DNA of 64,000 nucleotides from Xyrauchen texanus (Eukaryota > Chordata > Actinopteri > Cypriniformes > Catostomidae). Position 1 is the first letter of the stretch. Each line of letters begins with the position of its first letter. Under the pieces are notes generated by a model. The model saw nothing but the letters and a program-made list of their open reading frames with translations, searched no databases and had not been told where the DNA came from. The position numbers and the translations under genes were made by a program. Shown here piece by piece: positions 11,501-24,035 of this stretch. Where the stretch lies: assembly GCF_025860055.1 (NCBI RefSeq), contig NC_068291.1, positions 39,154,273 to 39,218,272 on the forward strand. The letters run 5' to 3'.

Positions 11501-14500
11501 GGGTAATTTTTGGGACAATTAAGCACATTTTACACCCCAGTTCTTATTACCATAACGCGGCTGGACATTTTACTTTTACTATTGTTTTCAGTAATGATGC
11601 TCATTACATAACAGATATTATAGTAAAAATAAATTTGATATACAGTGATTTTCTTATTAAAATCGGTGAAAATTAAAGGCAGTAAACTGCTGTGATCTAT
11701 AAATACTTTACAGTTTCAATAATATATTTTTTTTTCACATTGCTGTAATGAGATTATAATAATGACCATCGACATTTTTTATATGCAAAATATAATTTCT
11801 AATTGCTTTTGGAGTAAACTAGGACCAAGACATTTTCTTAGCATGTTTCATCTGAATCGACCGCATAACAGGATTGCGATTACTAGGGGTGTAACTATTC
11901 ACTCGTTTTCTCGATGCATCGATTAGTAATCCTGCCGATTCATATGAATCGATTTTGAAATATACATTTTGAATTGAGAATCGTTTGTGTTGGTCAATAA
12001 TCGATTTAAACTGTTAAAAATCAAATGAATCACGATTCAGAAAATTTTTATATAATATATTTGAATATATAAATATTAAATTTGCCCCTAAATATGATGT
12101 TCAAACGCAAGGAATGTTAATTCCCAAGTTGAAGTACCTCAGTAGATGGGTGCAGAGAATTTAATATGTATAATTATATTAATATATAATTAAAATAAAG
12201 TATTAGAATAAAAGTACACCTGTAAAATCTATTTTCTTTTCTCTTCACATCATTATAACTCTCCTGAAATGTACCTCATACATTCTCTTCTAAAGGGACT
12301 TTGTTCCCTTTTCACTCAAAGCACTCGCGCTTGTTAAAGAGTGGCGTGCTGTCATAGCAACCATGTTACGTTATGTTTCCATTTGTTCTATGAAGGCCAT
12401 CTTATTATATGAGACTTGTTTAAAGGAGGACACTTGGTATACTGCAGCCTTCAAAGGACAAGACTTCCGGAGGATGCATCCTTCCGAATGAGAGACAGTC
12501 TTAGTACAGTCAATGGCCAGCACATGCGCAGATGACATGTACAAACGAGGACCGCGTCCGCTGGTCAAAAAAATGTGCATCACACATACTATGCGTGGAG
12601 CGATCCGCAACACGGACACCCAAAGTATACTTTGGACTTCACTGAAACTTTTCCTGAGCAGCTTTCAGAGTCTTTCAAGCACCTTATTTCTAAACTCTAC
12701 TCTGGATGGCCACTGTCTCACAAGCAAGTCAGTTGTGTAAGCAGTTTTGTGTTTGTCTGCCATTGCATCTGCATTATATTGTCCATTCCTGCTCCTTTAA
12801 TATTGACTGATTATATTTGGCTGATGAAGAGCCCATATCAGTCGATCACTTGTTTGCAGTAAATATAGTTTGTGAGTCATTAAATAACTGAATGGGCAAC
12901 CTTGTGTTAACATCCCAAAACATTAACTGTCAAACTACTCCTACCCTTCTTTGTTTTACCGTTGACAGTTTCTTTATCTCCCCTTCACTGTTTTCGTAGG
13001 AGGTTTATGATGAATGACACTCTCTTTAGTGAACTGGTGGAAGCTTCTCGTGAATTGCCAGGAAACAGGTGGTCTATAGGAGGAAATGCACCTGTCATGG
13101 CCAGCAGGATGGCACTAGAAGGGTGTGATGTGCTTTTAGGGGGAAGTTTCAGCACAGAATTCACCGAGATTCTGTCTCAGCGCATCACAGGTGCCGTAAC
13201 AGCATTTGCCACTCATACTTACAGCTCAGGGCTTTAAAAAAAGTCTCTCATCTGCCATTTAAGAATAGTTTGCGTACATGCAGTGTAAGTCACACTTCAG
13301 TGTATTAATTTCATTGCATTAGATACTGTTACAAGGTAACACTTTACAATGAGATTGGATTGGCAAAAATTGGGTTTACAGTGAAGCACTTACAATGGAA
13401 GTAAATGGGGCTAGTCTGTAAATGTTAAAATACTGTTTCAAAAGTATAGCAACAAGATGTAAACTCTATTCGTGTTAACACGATTTTAGTGTGATATAAT
13501 CGCGTACTAACCTTTTCTGTGAAAAGTTATATCAAATTTTACAACTTGATTTTAATTTAATTTTACAACTCTGTAAAAACAACAGTATAACTATGATTTA
13601 TACAAATGTACAGCTCACATAACAAATTAGTTTTAACAGAAGAATTCAAGTAAATGCTTTCATAAAATTATAAGCTTCACATTTCTTCCTGTAACCTTGT
13701 ATATTCATTTAATGTTGATTTATAAATATACTTTTGCATTGTTTCATAAAGATTGTTTCTTACATGTAATCTGATACTGATTACAAATTACATGATTTAA
13801 ATTGTAATCAGTAACACAATCTTTTAGATTACAATCTTCAGGTAATCTAATATGATTACTTTTAAATACTCCTTGTAAATTTTGATAAAAATCTGATCAA
13901 TACATTTAAATCTGTTAAGTACCAATTAACACTTATTTTATTAAATAATAGACAAAATAAAGTTTAAGAGAAACTTTCAGTTGCTGAGTAAAACAAAGTT
14001 TTAAGGTGATTAAAGGGACAAAAACGAACACTAGAAGACAATTAGAACATGATTGTCATTTTCATTTTAAGCGAATTGTTGTTATTTAGGAAATTAGGAA
14101 AAGGAATTGGACTTTTTATTATCCAGCTTTGAAATAAATATTGAAAGTCACTAGATATTATATTGAGATGCACGATGTGTAGTGTATGTCCTCATAATTA
14201 TTAATGAGAAGGTGTAGCCTTAATCTATGACAGGCATTTTTTCTGACATCCTGTAACGTAATCTGTAAAAGTAACTGTAATCTGATTATGCACGTTATAA
14301 AATGTAATGAAATCCAAATAAAAGTACTTATTTTTGTAATTTAAGTATGTAATCCAGATTACATGTAATCCATTACTACCCAGCACGGAATATACTATTG
14401 TTCATTGTTAGTTAACGTTAGTTCATAATGCATTAACTAATAATTAACGTAAAACTTTTAATGTAAAAAAATAATCAGTATATGTGGAAATTAACATTTA

Positions 14501-17500
14501 AATAAGATTTATAAGGGCTATAAAAGTATTCTTCAATATTAGTTCATTAGTAGTTAACTAATTAAAATGAATACAACCTGATCGTAAAGTGTTACTGATA
14601 ACAAAACATTAAACCAAGGCTTTTTTTTCAGAACTAACTTCAGTTTTTTTAACCTTTTTTTTTTTGCGAAATTTTGGGGTGATATGTGTGCTTGAGTCAT
14701 TTTCTTTCAAATAAATGCAATTTTTTTATCTGATTTAATGACATTTAAACATTTTCAAATTTGGCTTGTGTGTTCAAATACTTTTTAAGTCTTCTTTATG
14801 TCACATTCTATAGCTCTGATGTGCTGTATTTAAAATTGAACACCTTAATGTCTCTCAGTTTCCTGTTTTTTTTTTTTAAGATTCCACAAAGGTGCTTGTT
14901 GCAGCCCTTTACCATTTGTTTTCCATTGTGGTTTTGTTTCTCATCTCAATTAATAATTTTTTATCTTTCCTCAGTGGCAGGAAACACTGTGGATGAGCCA
15001 GATATCCATCTGATAATGGAGTACCCTACAGGTGCCACATGGGGGCCATATACCTCCCGAAGGGCCAACAGGTGGGCGTACGTTGGGTTGATTTATTGTG
15101 CTCAGTGCTCACTATCGTGTGATTTATTTTCTGTAACATCTACAGACCTTATGATATAAGAGCTGAAAAAGCTTATGCTTTAATTGTTTTGAAATATTTT
15201 ACTTTTGCTGTAGGTACATTGTCCACAGTGATGACCATAATCCATACCTAGACTCCATGGAGCAATTTCAGGAGAAGCTGAAGGGATATAACCCAGATCT
15301 TCTTGTGGTTGGAGGGCTACAGATGATGGACAGCTTCCCTTTCAAACATGGTGAGTGAGTGAGTGAGTTAGTGAGTGAGTGAGGTCACATGAGACCAATT
15401 TTATTAATTATATATTGGAAGATTAACATAAAATACTGCATATACTTTATAAAAACATTGTTATTGGTCCTTGCAAAGACAAGTATCACAATTATTAGTG
15501 TTCATACGTACAACCTAGCAACCACCCAGTATATCATAGCAACCATCTTGAATCGTCCTGGCAACCAACCAGAACACCCTAGCATTTGGTGGGGAGATAA
15601 TGCACAGGGAAGCCCCATTTACAGTACATGTAAAAAAAAATTTGACATTGACTAATGATTTGCTAAGCATTATATAATGTAAATTCAGATAGTTAAAAAT
15701 CATTTAACTTTGATTCATATTTGTCATATATGGGCGTTTCTTCTACTTTGGAAAGGGGTTGATTTTCATTGCTTTTTTCTTTTTGTTATATGAAGGACAC
15801 ATTAAAAATGACCTAGACACTTTTATCATTTATTTTTGTTACTTTTCAAATGCCTTTTATATATAGGTTTTTTGGATTTATCCTTGACCCAGACTTTCAA
15901 TATTAAATTATGAAAATCCATGATAAAAATACAAATTATTGCATGTTCAGAAATTATGAAAATCTAAACGGAGTAAAATAAACGTAAACCATTTCAATAT
16001 TTAATGTGTGAACATTATCTCTATAAATGTAAAAAAACGACTATCCCAGTTATGGCGTCATTTCCACCACATCAAACAATTTTGCTCCTAATAAATGTTT
16101 ATCAAAATTATTGGACCTGTTTTCCAAGTTAAAAAAAATTGTCAGTGAAGATCATCCTTGAGATGAAATATGAGACTAGTGATGTTTGTAGAATGAAGGT
16201 AAATATCACTTCTTAGCAGAATATGTTTATTGCGCATCATTTCCAATTAAGATGTAATTTTGACAAATTAAACAAAGTGTGTAAATATTATTTAATTGTG
16301 TGTATTTAGAATACATAATTTGTTTATGAAATTAGCAGACTATTTTATTTCAAAAACGTTAAAAATGTAATTTCCGTCACTGTCATTTCCACTACAGAAT
16401 TCTATTAAAAACAACACAGAATTTGAAATGTGCTGAAAATGACTCCTGGGTGGAAGTTTTCATGACTTTCGGAAGAAAAAAAAAGACAAATCTCCTGTGA
16501 TACATGTACATACACTGTTGGACATTGTTGGTAGACAAATGTAAAAATGTTGTGTTAACGAGACTTTCTAGGGGTCCAATATTTCAATATTTTCATGTTT
16601 GAATGTACATGCACTAGTGATTTGCAATAAGTTCTGTTTGTTTATGGTTATTTCAAAGTGTTACTGAATAATATTATTAATATAAAGTGCTGTTATTTTG
16701 TGCACATGATAATATGATAAATTGTAAAGTGGCAGCCTGTGTGTCAAGCAGCAGTGGTGGTTTGGAGCAGTGCAGACTAAACTAACACTACGTGCTGAGA
16801 TTTACAAAATTTCTCAGCCTCCCTGGGAAAGTAGACGGAGCGTAATAATGGGTCTTAATTCTCAGTGATTTTGTTTGCTTTTTCACTTCTATGTCAGCCT
16901 GGCCTACAGGGAAATTAGGATTGCTAATAACAGTTCCACATTTAGTCTGGTAACATCTCAAGCATGTGGACAAATGAAATCGAATTTAATTTGACTTTGA
17001 GAATTTTATTCTCTCCAATTCTAAATTGGAACGATCTGTGTTTTGAAGTAATGTTGTTTCAAACACTTAAAAGTTTAAATTTTTGGGAGAACTATCTTTT
17101 ATACTTTCCTATACTAGTTTAGTGCCCTGAGACCATAAGTAAGCCATTCGTAGGTTGACTTCCCAAAAAATGTCAACACTTAGACACTATTAAATCATTC
17201 CTATGTTTGTTCGAGCAGCCCGATATGTCAACCAATAGTGTGAGACTGAGGCAGAACTACATGTTTGATTGAAAACAATCCTGCTTTATGTTGCTATTTT
17301 GGGTTCTCTAGCGACATTTGTGGTTGAAACCTAAAATTGCAAGCAACTTGCGGAGTAATATTTTACGTGAGTTGTTTCAGCACTGCGCAAAAGAATCTGA
17401 GGTCACCTGTTTGCCTGTGATCATCACATGGAGATCTTAACCTGCAGAGACGGACTCATAATGTGCTATTTTCATGTTGATATTATATTATTCGTTTAAA

Positions 17501-19464
17501 CATTTATAACCAAGAAATTAATTGCTTTGAGAAAGATAAACAATACTTTTATCTTCATATTTTAATATGACTGTCCAAGTGTGCTATCCACTACATTTAA
17601 ATGTAGGCCGGGGCAGCTGTGGCTCAGTTGGTAGAGTGGGTCGGCCACTAATCGTAGGGTTGGTGGTTTGAATCCCGTCCCACGTGACTCCACATGCTGA
17701 AGTGTCCTTGGGCAAGACACTGAACCCCATGTTGCTCCCAATGGCAGGCTAGTGCCTTGCATGGCAGCTCTGCCACCATTGGTGTATGAATGGGTGAATG
17801 AGACGCAGTGTAAAGCGCTTTGAATACCGTTAAGGTTAAAAAGGTCCTATATAAGTGCACCATCTTTTTTTTAATGTTTGTATTGTACTACATATATCAA
17901 TTTAAGAGGTGAAGCTCTTAAAGAGTTGAAGACACTTATTTTTATATTACAATCTAAAGCCTAAAGTGGACAATGCAAGGGAACCATAATACTACACTAG
18001 TAGGTGTATGCACTGCAAACAATAAGGCTAATATAAAACACAAAACGAGGATTCAAGAATGATGGTGATTAAATAAACTTTATTAAATATGAAAATAATA
18101 TGCAATATAATAATTACTATAATTAACAACAATTCTTTAATTGTTACTTTGGATATAAAGTTATAATAGAAAGACGGTTGCACGCTAAATCAATTAATAT
18201 TTATATTACTATGCATTGAAATCGGTACATTTTAAACAACTTGAGATGAGTATATACTATACATTCATGGGGAACTAACTTATATTAACTTTTATACAGA
18301 CTATCTTCTAAAAGGGAAGTGAAAAGTGAAATAACTTGTGTGACTTGGTTAAAAGAAATGAGAACACACTTAGTTAATCTCAAAACTTAAGCAATGTTAT
18401 TTAATACACAGAAGTCATAAATATTAGTAAACATGCTACTGTAACTACACCGGAAAACTTATTGTGACAGGTAAAAGCAATATTCCCAGAGTTATGCTTA
18501 ATTCATTAAAGCATGACCAATATAAGCTTCAACAACCCTACCAGAAAACATTTCCAAGCATTATAGCAAGTAACCATTAACAGTTAAACACGCATCTGGA
18601 GACTGCTGTCCTATCCTTCAATTTAGCACCAATCCGACCTGACAACTCTATATAAAATCCTTACTGAAGGCTTATAGAGGTAAGACAAAGACAGGGTTTT
18701 GAACACTGATTTTTGATGTGCTCGTTTAATAATGAGCATTTGTTAATTGTAACCAAAAAATCGAAATTCCATAATGACATATTTTTCCTTTAGGAGAGCG
18801 TGAGTCTTTGTTGGGAAAACTGGCACAGATGCTGTCCTCCGCGTCCCCACAGACCGCAGTCCATTTCGAGATGGCCAGCTTTGTGGACGAAGGTCTGATG
18901 TCTGATCTACTGGATTTTGTTCTTCCACATGCCGACTCTTTGGGCATGAATGAGCAAGAGCTTCCCAATCTCCTGAGCCTTTTCCGTGGCAGCAACTTGA
19001 CCGTGCTGTCCGACCCCAACCCTCGTGTAGCCACCGTGCTGGACCAGATGCGGGAACTCTACCGCCTGGTAAACCAGCGCCACCAGGAAGCCGAGACAGG
19101 CCGCCCGCTCACACGCCTCCACGTCCACACGCTGGCTTTTCAGGCTATCATCGTCAAGCGTGGCTCCCTGTGGAAGAACACCATGTCAGCCACGGCCAAA
19201 GCCTCTCTAACGGCCAACCGCCACGTTTGTGGCTCGCCGGACATTGACCTCAGTAAAGCGCGGTTGATCATGGATGAATCGTTCTCAGTGAGCAGACAAG
19301 AAGGCAGCCAGAGGATCCCACTTAAAGAATCGCGACCTGTTTCTTGTTGGGATGAGGGAGACTATGAGATTTGTGTGGCGCCTGTGCTAGTGTGCACCGA
19401 GGTGTACCAGACGGCTGGAGGAGGGGACAACATTTCCGCCGCTGGGCTCGTACTGCAGATTTGA
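8067..19464 (+). CDS. adpgk2: ADP-dependent glucokinase (ADPGK family, probably adpgk2)
   Basis: The enzyme transfers phosphate from ADP to glucose, giving glucose 6-phosphate and AMP, and is ER-anchored in vertebrates. Six coding exons: 8067-8256, 9465-9624, 13000-13190, 14975-15071, 15214-15350, 18794-19464. All have AG/GT borders and compatible phases; total 1446 bp, 481 aa. The N-terminus has a hydrophobic anchor (YGSVLSLAVVLLAYWF, about residues 11-26). Family motifs include GFGGCVDII, the glycine-rich WSIGGNAPVMA, the EQELPNLL stretch and the C-terminal GGGD motif (TAGGGDNISAAGL) with the catalytic aspartate. Human ADPGK is 497 aa and differs at many positions, so a separate fish paralogue (adpgk2) fits better, also from its place beside psma3; adpgk itself is not excluded. 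The start at 8067 is chosen for the hydrophobic leader; an in-frame ATG at 7947 would add 40 hydrophilic residues. Confidence 0.92.
8519..8556. repeat. (AAT)n microsatellite in adpgk2 intron 1
   Basis: About twelve perfect AAT units in the first glucokinase intron. Confidence 0.95.
10361..10566. mobile_element. CpG-rich MITE with terminal inverted repeats
   Basis: The left end ACACCCTGTCTACACCGGAC and the reverse complement of the right end (ACATCCCGTTTACACCGGGC) match at 16 of 20 positions. The interior is unusually CpG-rich for an intron (GCGTCCGTGGCGGCGCG, CGCGTCAACGGACGCG). It lies in adpgk2 intron 2. The target duplication is unclear, so the superfamily (hAT suspected) is inferred. Confidence 0.65.
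11886..12065. repeat. hAT-like interspersed repeat (GGGGTGTAAC type)
   Basis: It starts AGGGGTGTAACTATTCACTC and contains repeated ATCGATT and GAATCG words (ATGAATCGATTTTG, AATCGTTTGTG, CACGATTCAG). This is the style of short hAT-derived elements common in teleosts. Ends were not fixed. Confidence 0.4.
13330..13690 (+). repeat. Interspersed repeat family R2, 3' part
   Basis: It runs from about CAAGGTAACACTTTACAATG through GTGAAGCACTTACAATGGAA to ATTATAAGCTTCACATTTCT. It carries no open frame of interest. It sits in adpgk2 intron 3 directly after exon 3 and appears to continue the family whose left half is at 7412-7560. Confidence 0.45.
13755..14605. repeat. Two adjacent repeat blocks in adpgk2 intron 3
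   Basis: Block one (13755-14395) is bounded by ACATGTAATCTGATACTGAT and the near-inverted ATCCAGATTACATGTAATCC, with TAATC/GATTA words throughout, as in a foldback MITE. Block two (14395-14605) has TTCATTGTTAGTTAACGTTA and ATTAGTTCATTAGTAGTTAA and ends GTAAAGTGTTACTG. It resembles the block at 1770-2000. Neither codes for protein. Confidence 0.45.
15351..15383 (+). repeat. (GTGA)n repeat fused to the exon 5 splice donor
   Basis: The exon 5 donor GTGAGT is the first unit of a GTGAGTGAGTGAGTGAGTTAG array, so several identical donor-like hexamers follow the true junction at 4-bp spacing. Use of the first site keeps phase with exon 6. Confidence 0.85.
15700..17600. other. adpgk2 intron 5, no recognisable element
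   Basis: AT-rich intron text with no exon, no convincing open frame and no repeat with definable ends. Scattered short words resemble worn interspersed repeats. Confidence 0.4.
17607..17872 (+). mobile_element. tRNA-derived SINE (family S1)
   Basis: The 5' head is tRNA-like: A-box-like TGGCTCAGTTGGTAGAG and B-box GGTTTGAATCCC about 40 bp apart. The body has TGTCCTTGGGCAAGACACTG and AGTGCCTTGCATGGCAGCT and ends CTATATAAGTGCACCATC plus a T run. It lies in adpgk2 intron 5. Another copy of the same family is at 62255-62535. A functional tRNA is excluded because no cloverleaf 3' half follows. Confidence 0.85.
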
Positions 19465-19647
19465 ACAAAAAAAGCATGTTCGTACAGTGCGGACATGGAT
19501 GAGATATTCTTCGTTCCACATGCTTTGGTTTTATTTTGAGATTTTTGCTATTCTTTTTTTTTTTTATTGATTTTATTTTATTTTTCGTGGTAAAGGCATA
19601 GAGACACATCATGTACAATATAAACATTGGGTCCAAACGATATATAG
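19465..19647 (+). other. adpgk2 3' UTR start
   Basis: Sequence directly after the TGA stop, T-rich from about 19550. No AATAAA occurs close by; an ATTAAA at about 19952, inside the following element, is one possible polyadenylation signal. The true 3' end is not determined. Confidence 0.4.
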
Positions 19648-20140
19648 TTGGGCGAATCTCACGAAACCTCTCAAGATCATGTCCGGGTCACATTTCACCA
19701 CAAAATCAAAAGAAAGAAATTATATTTTACAGAAAGAAAATTGTTTGCATTGTGACATATAATGACTGTCAAGCTAATTTAGCCTCCGATTCTTATGAAG
19801 GAATTTTCATTACTGTAATGCGTGAAAATATTATGGTATAAGAATGAGTTTATACAGTATTACTACATTGTGGTAGCATTTATTGTACTGCCTTTATTCG
19901 AAGTTACTGTATTACAATAATAAGATAAGAATCACCATTGACAATAATGAGATTAAAAAAAAGAATGTATAATGGTAAAGTGATTTTGGGGGGCAAATGT
20001 GCTTGATTGTCATGAAAATTACATAATTGTCAATAATTATGATTATCAATAATTGTTGTAAAATGTCACAATGAAAATAATCATAATGTTCTAAAAATGA
20101 TATAAAATTATTTTTATATAAAAAAACACATTTTCACACA

Positions 20141-20191
<51 letters not shown>

Positions 20192-20302
20192 CTATATGTG
20201 TGTATCTGTGTGGGTGTGTGTGTATATATATTTATATGTGTGTGTATACATATATAGGCGAAATGTGACCTGGACGTGTTTTCGTGAGATTCATCCACCC
20301 CA
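19648..20302. mobile_element. Terminal-inverted-repeat element carrying a GT microsatellite
   Basis: The left end (GGCGAATCTCACGAAACCTC then GTCCGGGTCACATTTCACC) is mirrored at the right end (GGCGAAATGTGACCTGGACG then TTTTCGTGAGATTCATCC), giving inverted arms of about 50 bp. The interior is AT-rich, with no open frame, and holds a (GT)n tract at about 20139-20190. Superfamily is not assigned. Confidence 0.7.
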
Positions 20303-20462
20303 CCTGTAGGTCACTGTTTCCCGTTACCAAAACATATTAAACATCACTTATACATTGTCACACAATAATGTCTTAAAATGTGTTCAGAATCATTCACTTC
20401 ACTCACATTATGCCACTAATCTTCTAAAATACAAAGAATAATGTCAAGCACCCAGAGCTCAT

Positions 20463-20495
<33 letters not shown>

Positions 20496-22877
20496 ATTAT
20501 GGCTGAAATCAATTCATTGAATGCACAAAAGCCCTGTGTTTATCACAAGTGAAAAAGCATCAAACTTTAGCCTAACTGAAGCGTTATGGGGTGTTTCAGA
20601 CAATTTTGGTTCAACATCAATATTTTACTTAGCACAGCTTCCTTATTGGTAGTGTTTTATTTCTGCCTCTACCATTTTATGCTCTGCCTACTCAAGTCAT
20701 GTGATTTTATTTGTCTTAAAGCAGCCATGTTGAATTTTCTACTCTTTTTGCATTCCATATCTTCATCATATTCCACCTTTCTGTCTTCCGCTCTTATTTT
20801 ATCACATTATCATGTCTTATTTATCATGTTTTTGACTCCGTTCAGAAACGTATCTACCTTACTATTGCTTGCTAATATATAGTATACTGTGCACACCCTG
20901 ATGACCTATGACTGCAAATAGTTGAGACATTTTTACACAATTTTTATTTCCTAGATGATAACTGGACAAAACTCAATGTTTAACTAAATTCAAGTTAACT
21001 AAAAAACATGCCACATGATGACGAAATTATGTAACTACAATTTGAAATGTTTATTGCGGAATAATGCCAACTGTTTCCCCTACTATTAAAACAAATTGTG
21101 GGCAGTCTACAGTAGGTAGTAAACTAGTATTCTATTTCGAACATAAACTTTATCTCATTTCCTAACAGTCTCAATGAATGAATGCTAAAACATGTCTCTT
21201 TTTCTGTTAATTGGGGCACGTGGCTTGATTTTAACTGATGGTTAAAGGGAAATGTTTTAAAAGTATATTTGTCAGAAAGAGAGTTTTCTCTTTTTATTAT
21301 TAAAGGTGAAACAGCATGAGGCATCTATTCTTAAAATGGATGTAATATGAAACCAAAACCACTTGTTTCCTTACGAACAATTTTCAATGTTTCAAAAACT
21401 ACCTGCATTTACAAAGTTGTAGGCGAAGGATTTGAAGGACTTGCTTTGGTTGAACCAATGGTGATGGTGTAGTAATATACAGAAATGTCCAAGCAAATCT
21501 GGCTTCCATTCTGCATAGTCGCATCTTCCACTAGTCACCCTGAGTGCAAACGATTACCTACCTCCTGTGCCTATGATAATTTATACAGATGAACTGATGT
21601 CTGAATTATAATGTATACCTGCATTTGTTTACATGAGGGTACATTAGAGTGCTTGTCTATGCTAGTGTAACCCGATATTGAACAGGAGATAATTATGACC
21701 CACCCTGACCGAGATATCAGGGTGAGTGCACTTAAACACTCACCAGCTGATATATGAAATGTCTCAGGGATTACAGTAGCCTGGATAGCCTATGATCCAC
21801 AACACTTGAGTTATAAACTATTAAGATGGTGTGATGAGACTGTTTATCCAGGATGAGATCTGAGCCTGTGATGTACATGACCGAATAATGGCCCAGTGGA
21901 TGATATGAAGAATCTTTAGTGTGAACAATAGTGAATGTGATTAATTTGTGTAATTATAAAGTAATAATACAAATGGGCGTTTAAAAAATTAAAAATGAGG
22001 GTTTAATCCTGTATAAACCAATTGTAGCATTTATATGGTTATCCTGAGTGTTGTGCTGGGTAAGCTGGAATTGTCTGTTTTTCTTTCTTTCTTTTGCTAT
22101 GTGAAGATTTTCAATGACATATGTCTTGAAGGAAAAACAATCTTGTTTCTGAATGACTTCTTTAGTTATGTATGTAATAAAATATAACATTCCATTTGTT
22201 ATACACTTGCGTATTTCTGTTTATTTTACTGACTATGAATCTCAGTAAAATCATGTTCAATTAGGGCATTTCAAGTGATGTGTTCAGGTGCATAAATCAG
22301 TCTAATTGATAAGCTTTTAAGTAATTCATTAATGTATTGTTAAGTATAGGCCTATATTTCATAATACATTTTTTTAGATCTAAACGATACAGTATACAAG
22401 TCCTAAATTGTAAATCTGAAAGTCCCATTTAAGACTTTTGTCTTAGTGTCCTTCCAAATTTCATAATGTAGGCTATTATGAATACCAGAGTCATTTATTA
22501 AAAAGGTATGGAGACAACTGCAGCTTTCATAAATGTTAAAATATGACAATTAACAATATAATCTACATGTTAAAATCAGGTATGTGATGTTCCCGGATTA
22601 CTGTGGAATCCAAGATTTTCCGGCCTAGAAAGTCAAGTCAATAAAAATACTTTGGGCTGTTTTTTTATCAATAGTTGTTTTTTGTTTTTTTGTCTATGGC
22701 CAATCACATGCCTTTTATATCAAGAGAAACACGAAAGATCCTTAAATGTGAAAAAAAAGAAATATGAATTAACTTTTAAAACATCTGCATTATTGCCCAC
22801 ATCCGTGTATGTTTTGATAGTTTTCGATTCGTCCATGATAAGAAATGAGAAAACAATATTCGTTTTTTAACTTGATT

Positions 22878-22880
<3 letters not shown>
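20303..22880. other. Intergenic, nothing recognised
   Basis: AT-rich sequence with a short (TA)n run at 20463-20487. No exon, transposon end or conserved protein was seen. A 98-residue open frame at 20586-20882 is low-complexity and hydrophobic and was not accepted as a gene. Confidence 0.5.
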
Positions 22881-22882
<2 letters not shown>

Positions 22883-22915
<33 letters not shown>

Positions 22916-22918
22916 GTG
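22883..22918. repeat. (GT)n microsatellite
   Basis: About 16 GT units, immediately left of the repeat arm at 22920. Confidence 0.95.
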
Positions 22919-22919
22919 T

Positions 22920-23075
22920 GTAGGTATTTGAAATGGATAAACAGCTTGAATACTTGATATGCACATGTGGTTGGGCATAAGATGCCCCTTTACACTGATT
23001 GGTCAACCCACACCCTCATCAGTAGTTCCTTAATGCCATGCTAGCATAAATGTCCACCATTATTACAGTTGTACG
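22920..23075 (+). repeat. Repeat arm R3, copy 1 (interrupted by a MITE)
   Basis: Text from GGTATTTGAAATGGATAAAC to ACAGTTGTACG matches the reverse complement of 29713-29866 at high identity (CTGATTGGTCAACCCACACC is identical in both). The match stops at the 8-bp GTTGTACG that flanks the MITE at 23076-23253. Confidence 0.8.
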
Positions 23076-23253
23076 AAGGGCTGGACAGGTAATCTGGCAT
23101 ACCGGGCATTTTCCCAGTGAGCCAACACACTTTGGGCCTGATCAGGGGCGGACTGGCAATCGGGAGAAAAGGACCGCGCCCCCCCCCTCAACAAGTTTTG
23201 GGCCAGTTGCCATGTAAATTCCTGGGATGATTTATCTTCCCAGTCCAGCCCTG
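23076..23253. mobile_element. hAT-type MITE, 178 bp, with 8-bp target duplication
   Basis: It is flanked on both sides by GTTGTACG (23068-23075 and 23254-23261). Termini AAGGGCTGGACAGG and CCCAGTCCAGCCCTG form short inverted repeats. The paralogous arm at 29713-29866 has a single GTTGTACG and no insert, so the insertion and its duplication are confirmed inside this window. An 8-bp duplication fits the hAT superfamily. There is no coding capacity. Confidence 0.88.
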
Positions 23254-23728
23254 GTTGTACGGTTTCCTCAGGAGGTCTGGTCACCCAGCACAATGTGCAC
23301 ACCGCACCCATTTCACACTCTTTGCAAGCACAATTCATATCTCGAACCCCTCCAGAAATAACAGACAGTTGCGGTAACAATTGACGCCTATATTTAAAAA
23401 AAGAAGAAAAAAACAACCCGTAATACTGTGTTCTGCTAGTTTAATTGTATCAGGCTCGATTAAGTTAAAAACATAACTAATACAGGTAAAGACAGATGAC
23501 ATGTCAAAGATGTTTGAGGCTACATTTTACAGCTAGGCTAAACCTTTTCTGAATAAACGGGCAAATCTCAGAAAGTATCACAATTAGCTATTACTGGTCT
23601 CACCATAACAAATTCTTATGGAATAATTAGAATTCTTATAAAGATTCTGAATAATTAAACAAAAAACCTTAAATTACTAAAATTATATTATCAGACAAAC
23701 ATTTATCAAAAAATAAGCTTGGATTTAA

Positions 23729-23732
<4 letters not shown>

Positions 23733-23801
<69 letters not shown>
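23733..23801. repeat. (AT)n microsatellite
   Basis: About 34 uninterrupted AT units in intergenic sequence left of the retrotransposon. Confidence 0.97.
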
Positions 23802-23802
<1 letters not shown>

Positions 23803-24035
23803 TTATTATTTCAAAAGTATCATACATGTGGGAAAAAGTTGTGCTTATCAATTAAAGAACAAGAACATTTTGTGATTTATGACAGTAATTTCATTGATAA
23901 TTTCATAATTGTTTGCTTCAATGTCGAATTCACGTGTTAATCAAGTCAATCATTAAAACAACAGGGCCGCCTTGAGGAAAAAATAGCGTCTATGACATAC
24001 TGTTCATGTGTAACAGGCAAGTGACATTCCCCATG

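Noticed and set aside
17607..17700. tRNA-like A and B boxes
   Set aside because: The boxes belong to a SINE head; no 3' half of a tRNA cloverleaf follows, and the body matches a second SINE copy at 62255-62535.
20586..20882. Hydrophobic 98-residue frame
   Set aside because: T-rich low-complexity sequence, no homology recognised, no splice or promoter context.
23733..23940. Frames encoding (YI)n peptides
   Set aside because: They are translations of an (AT)n microsatellite.
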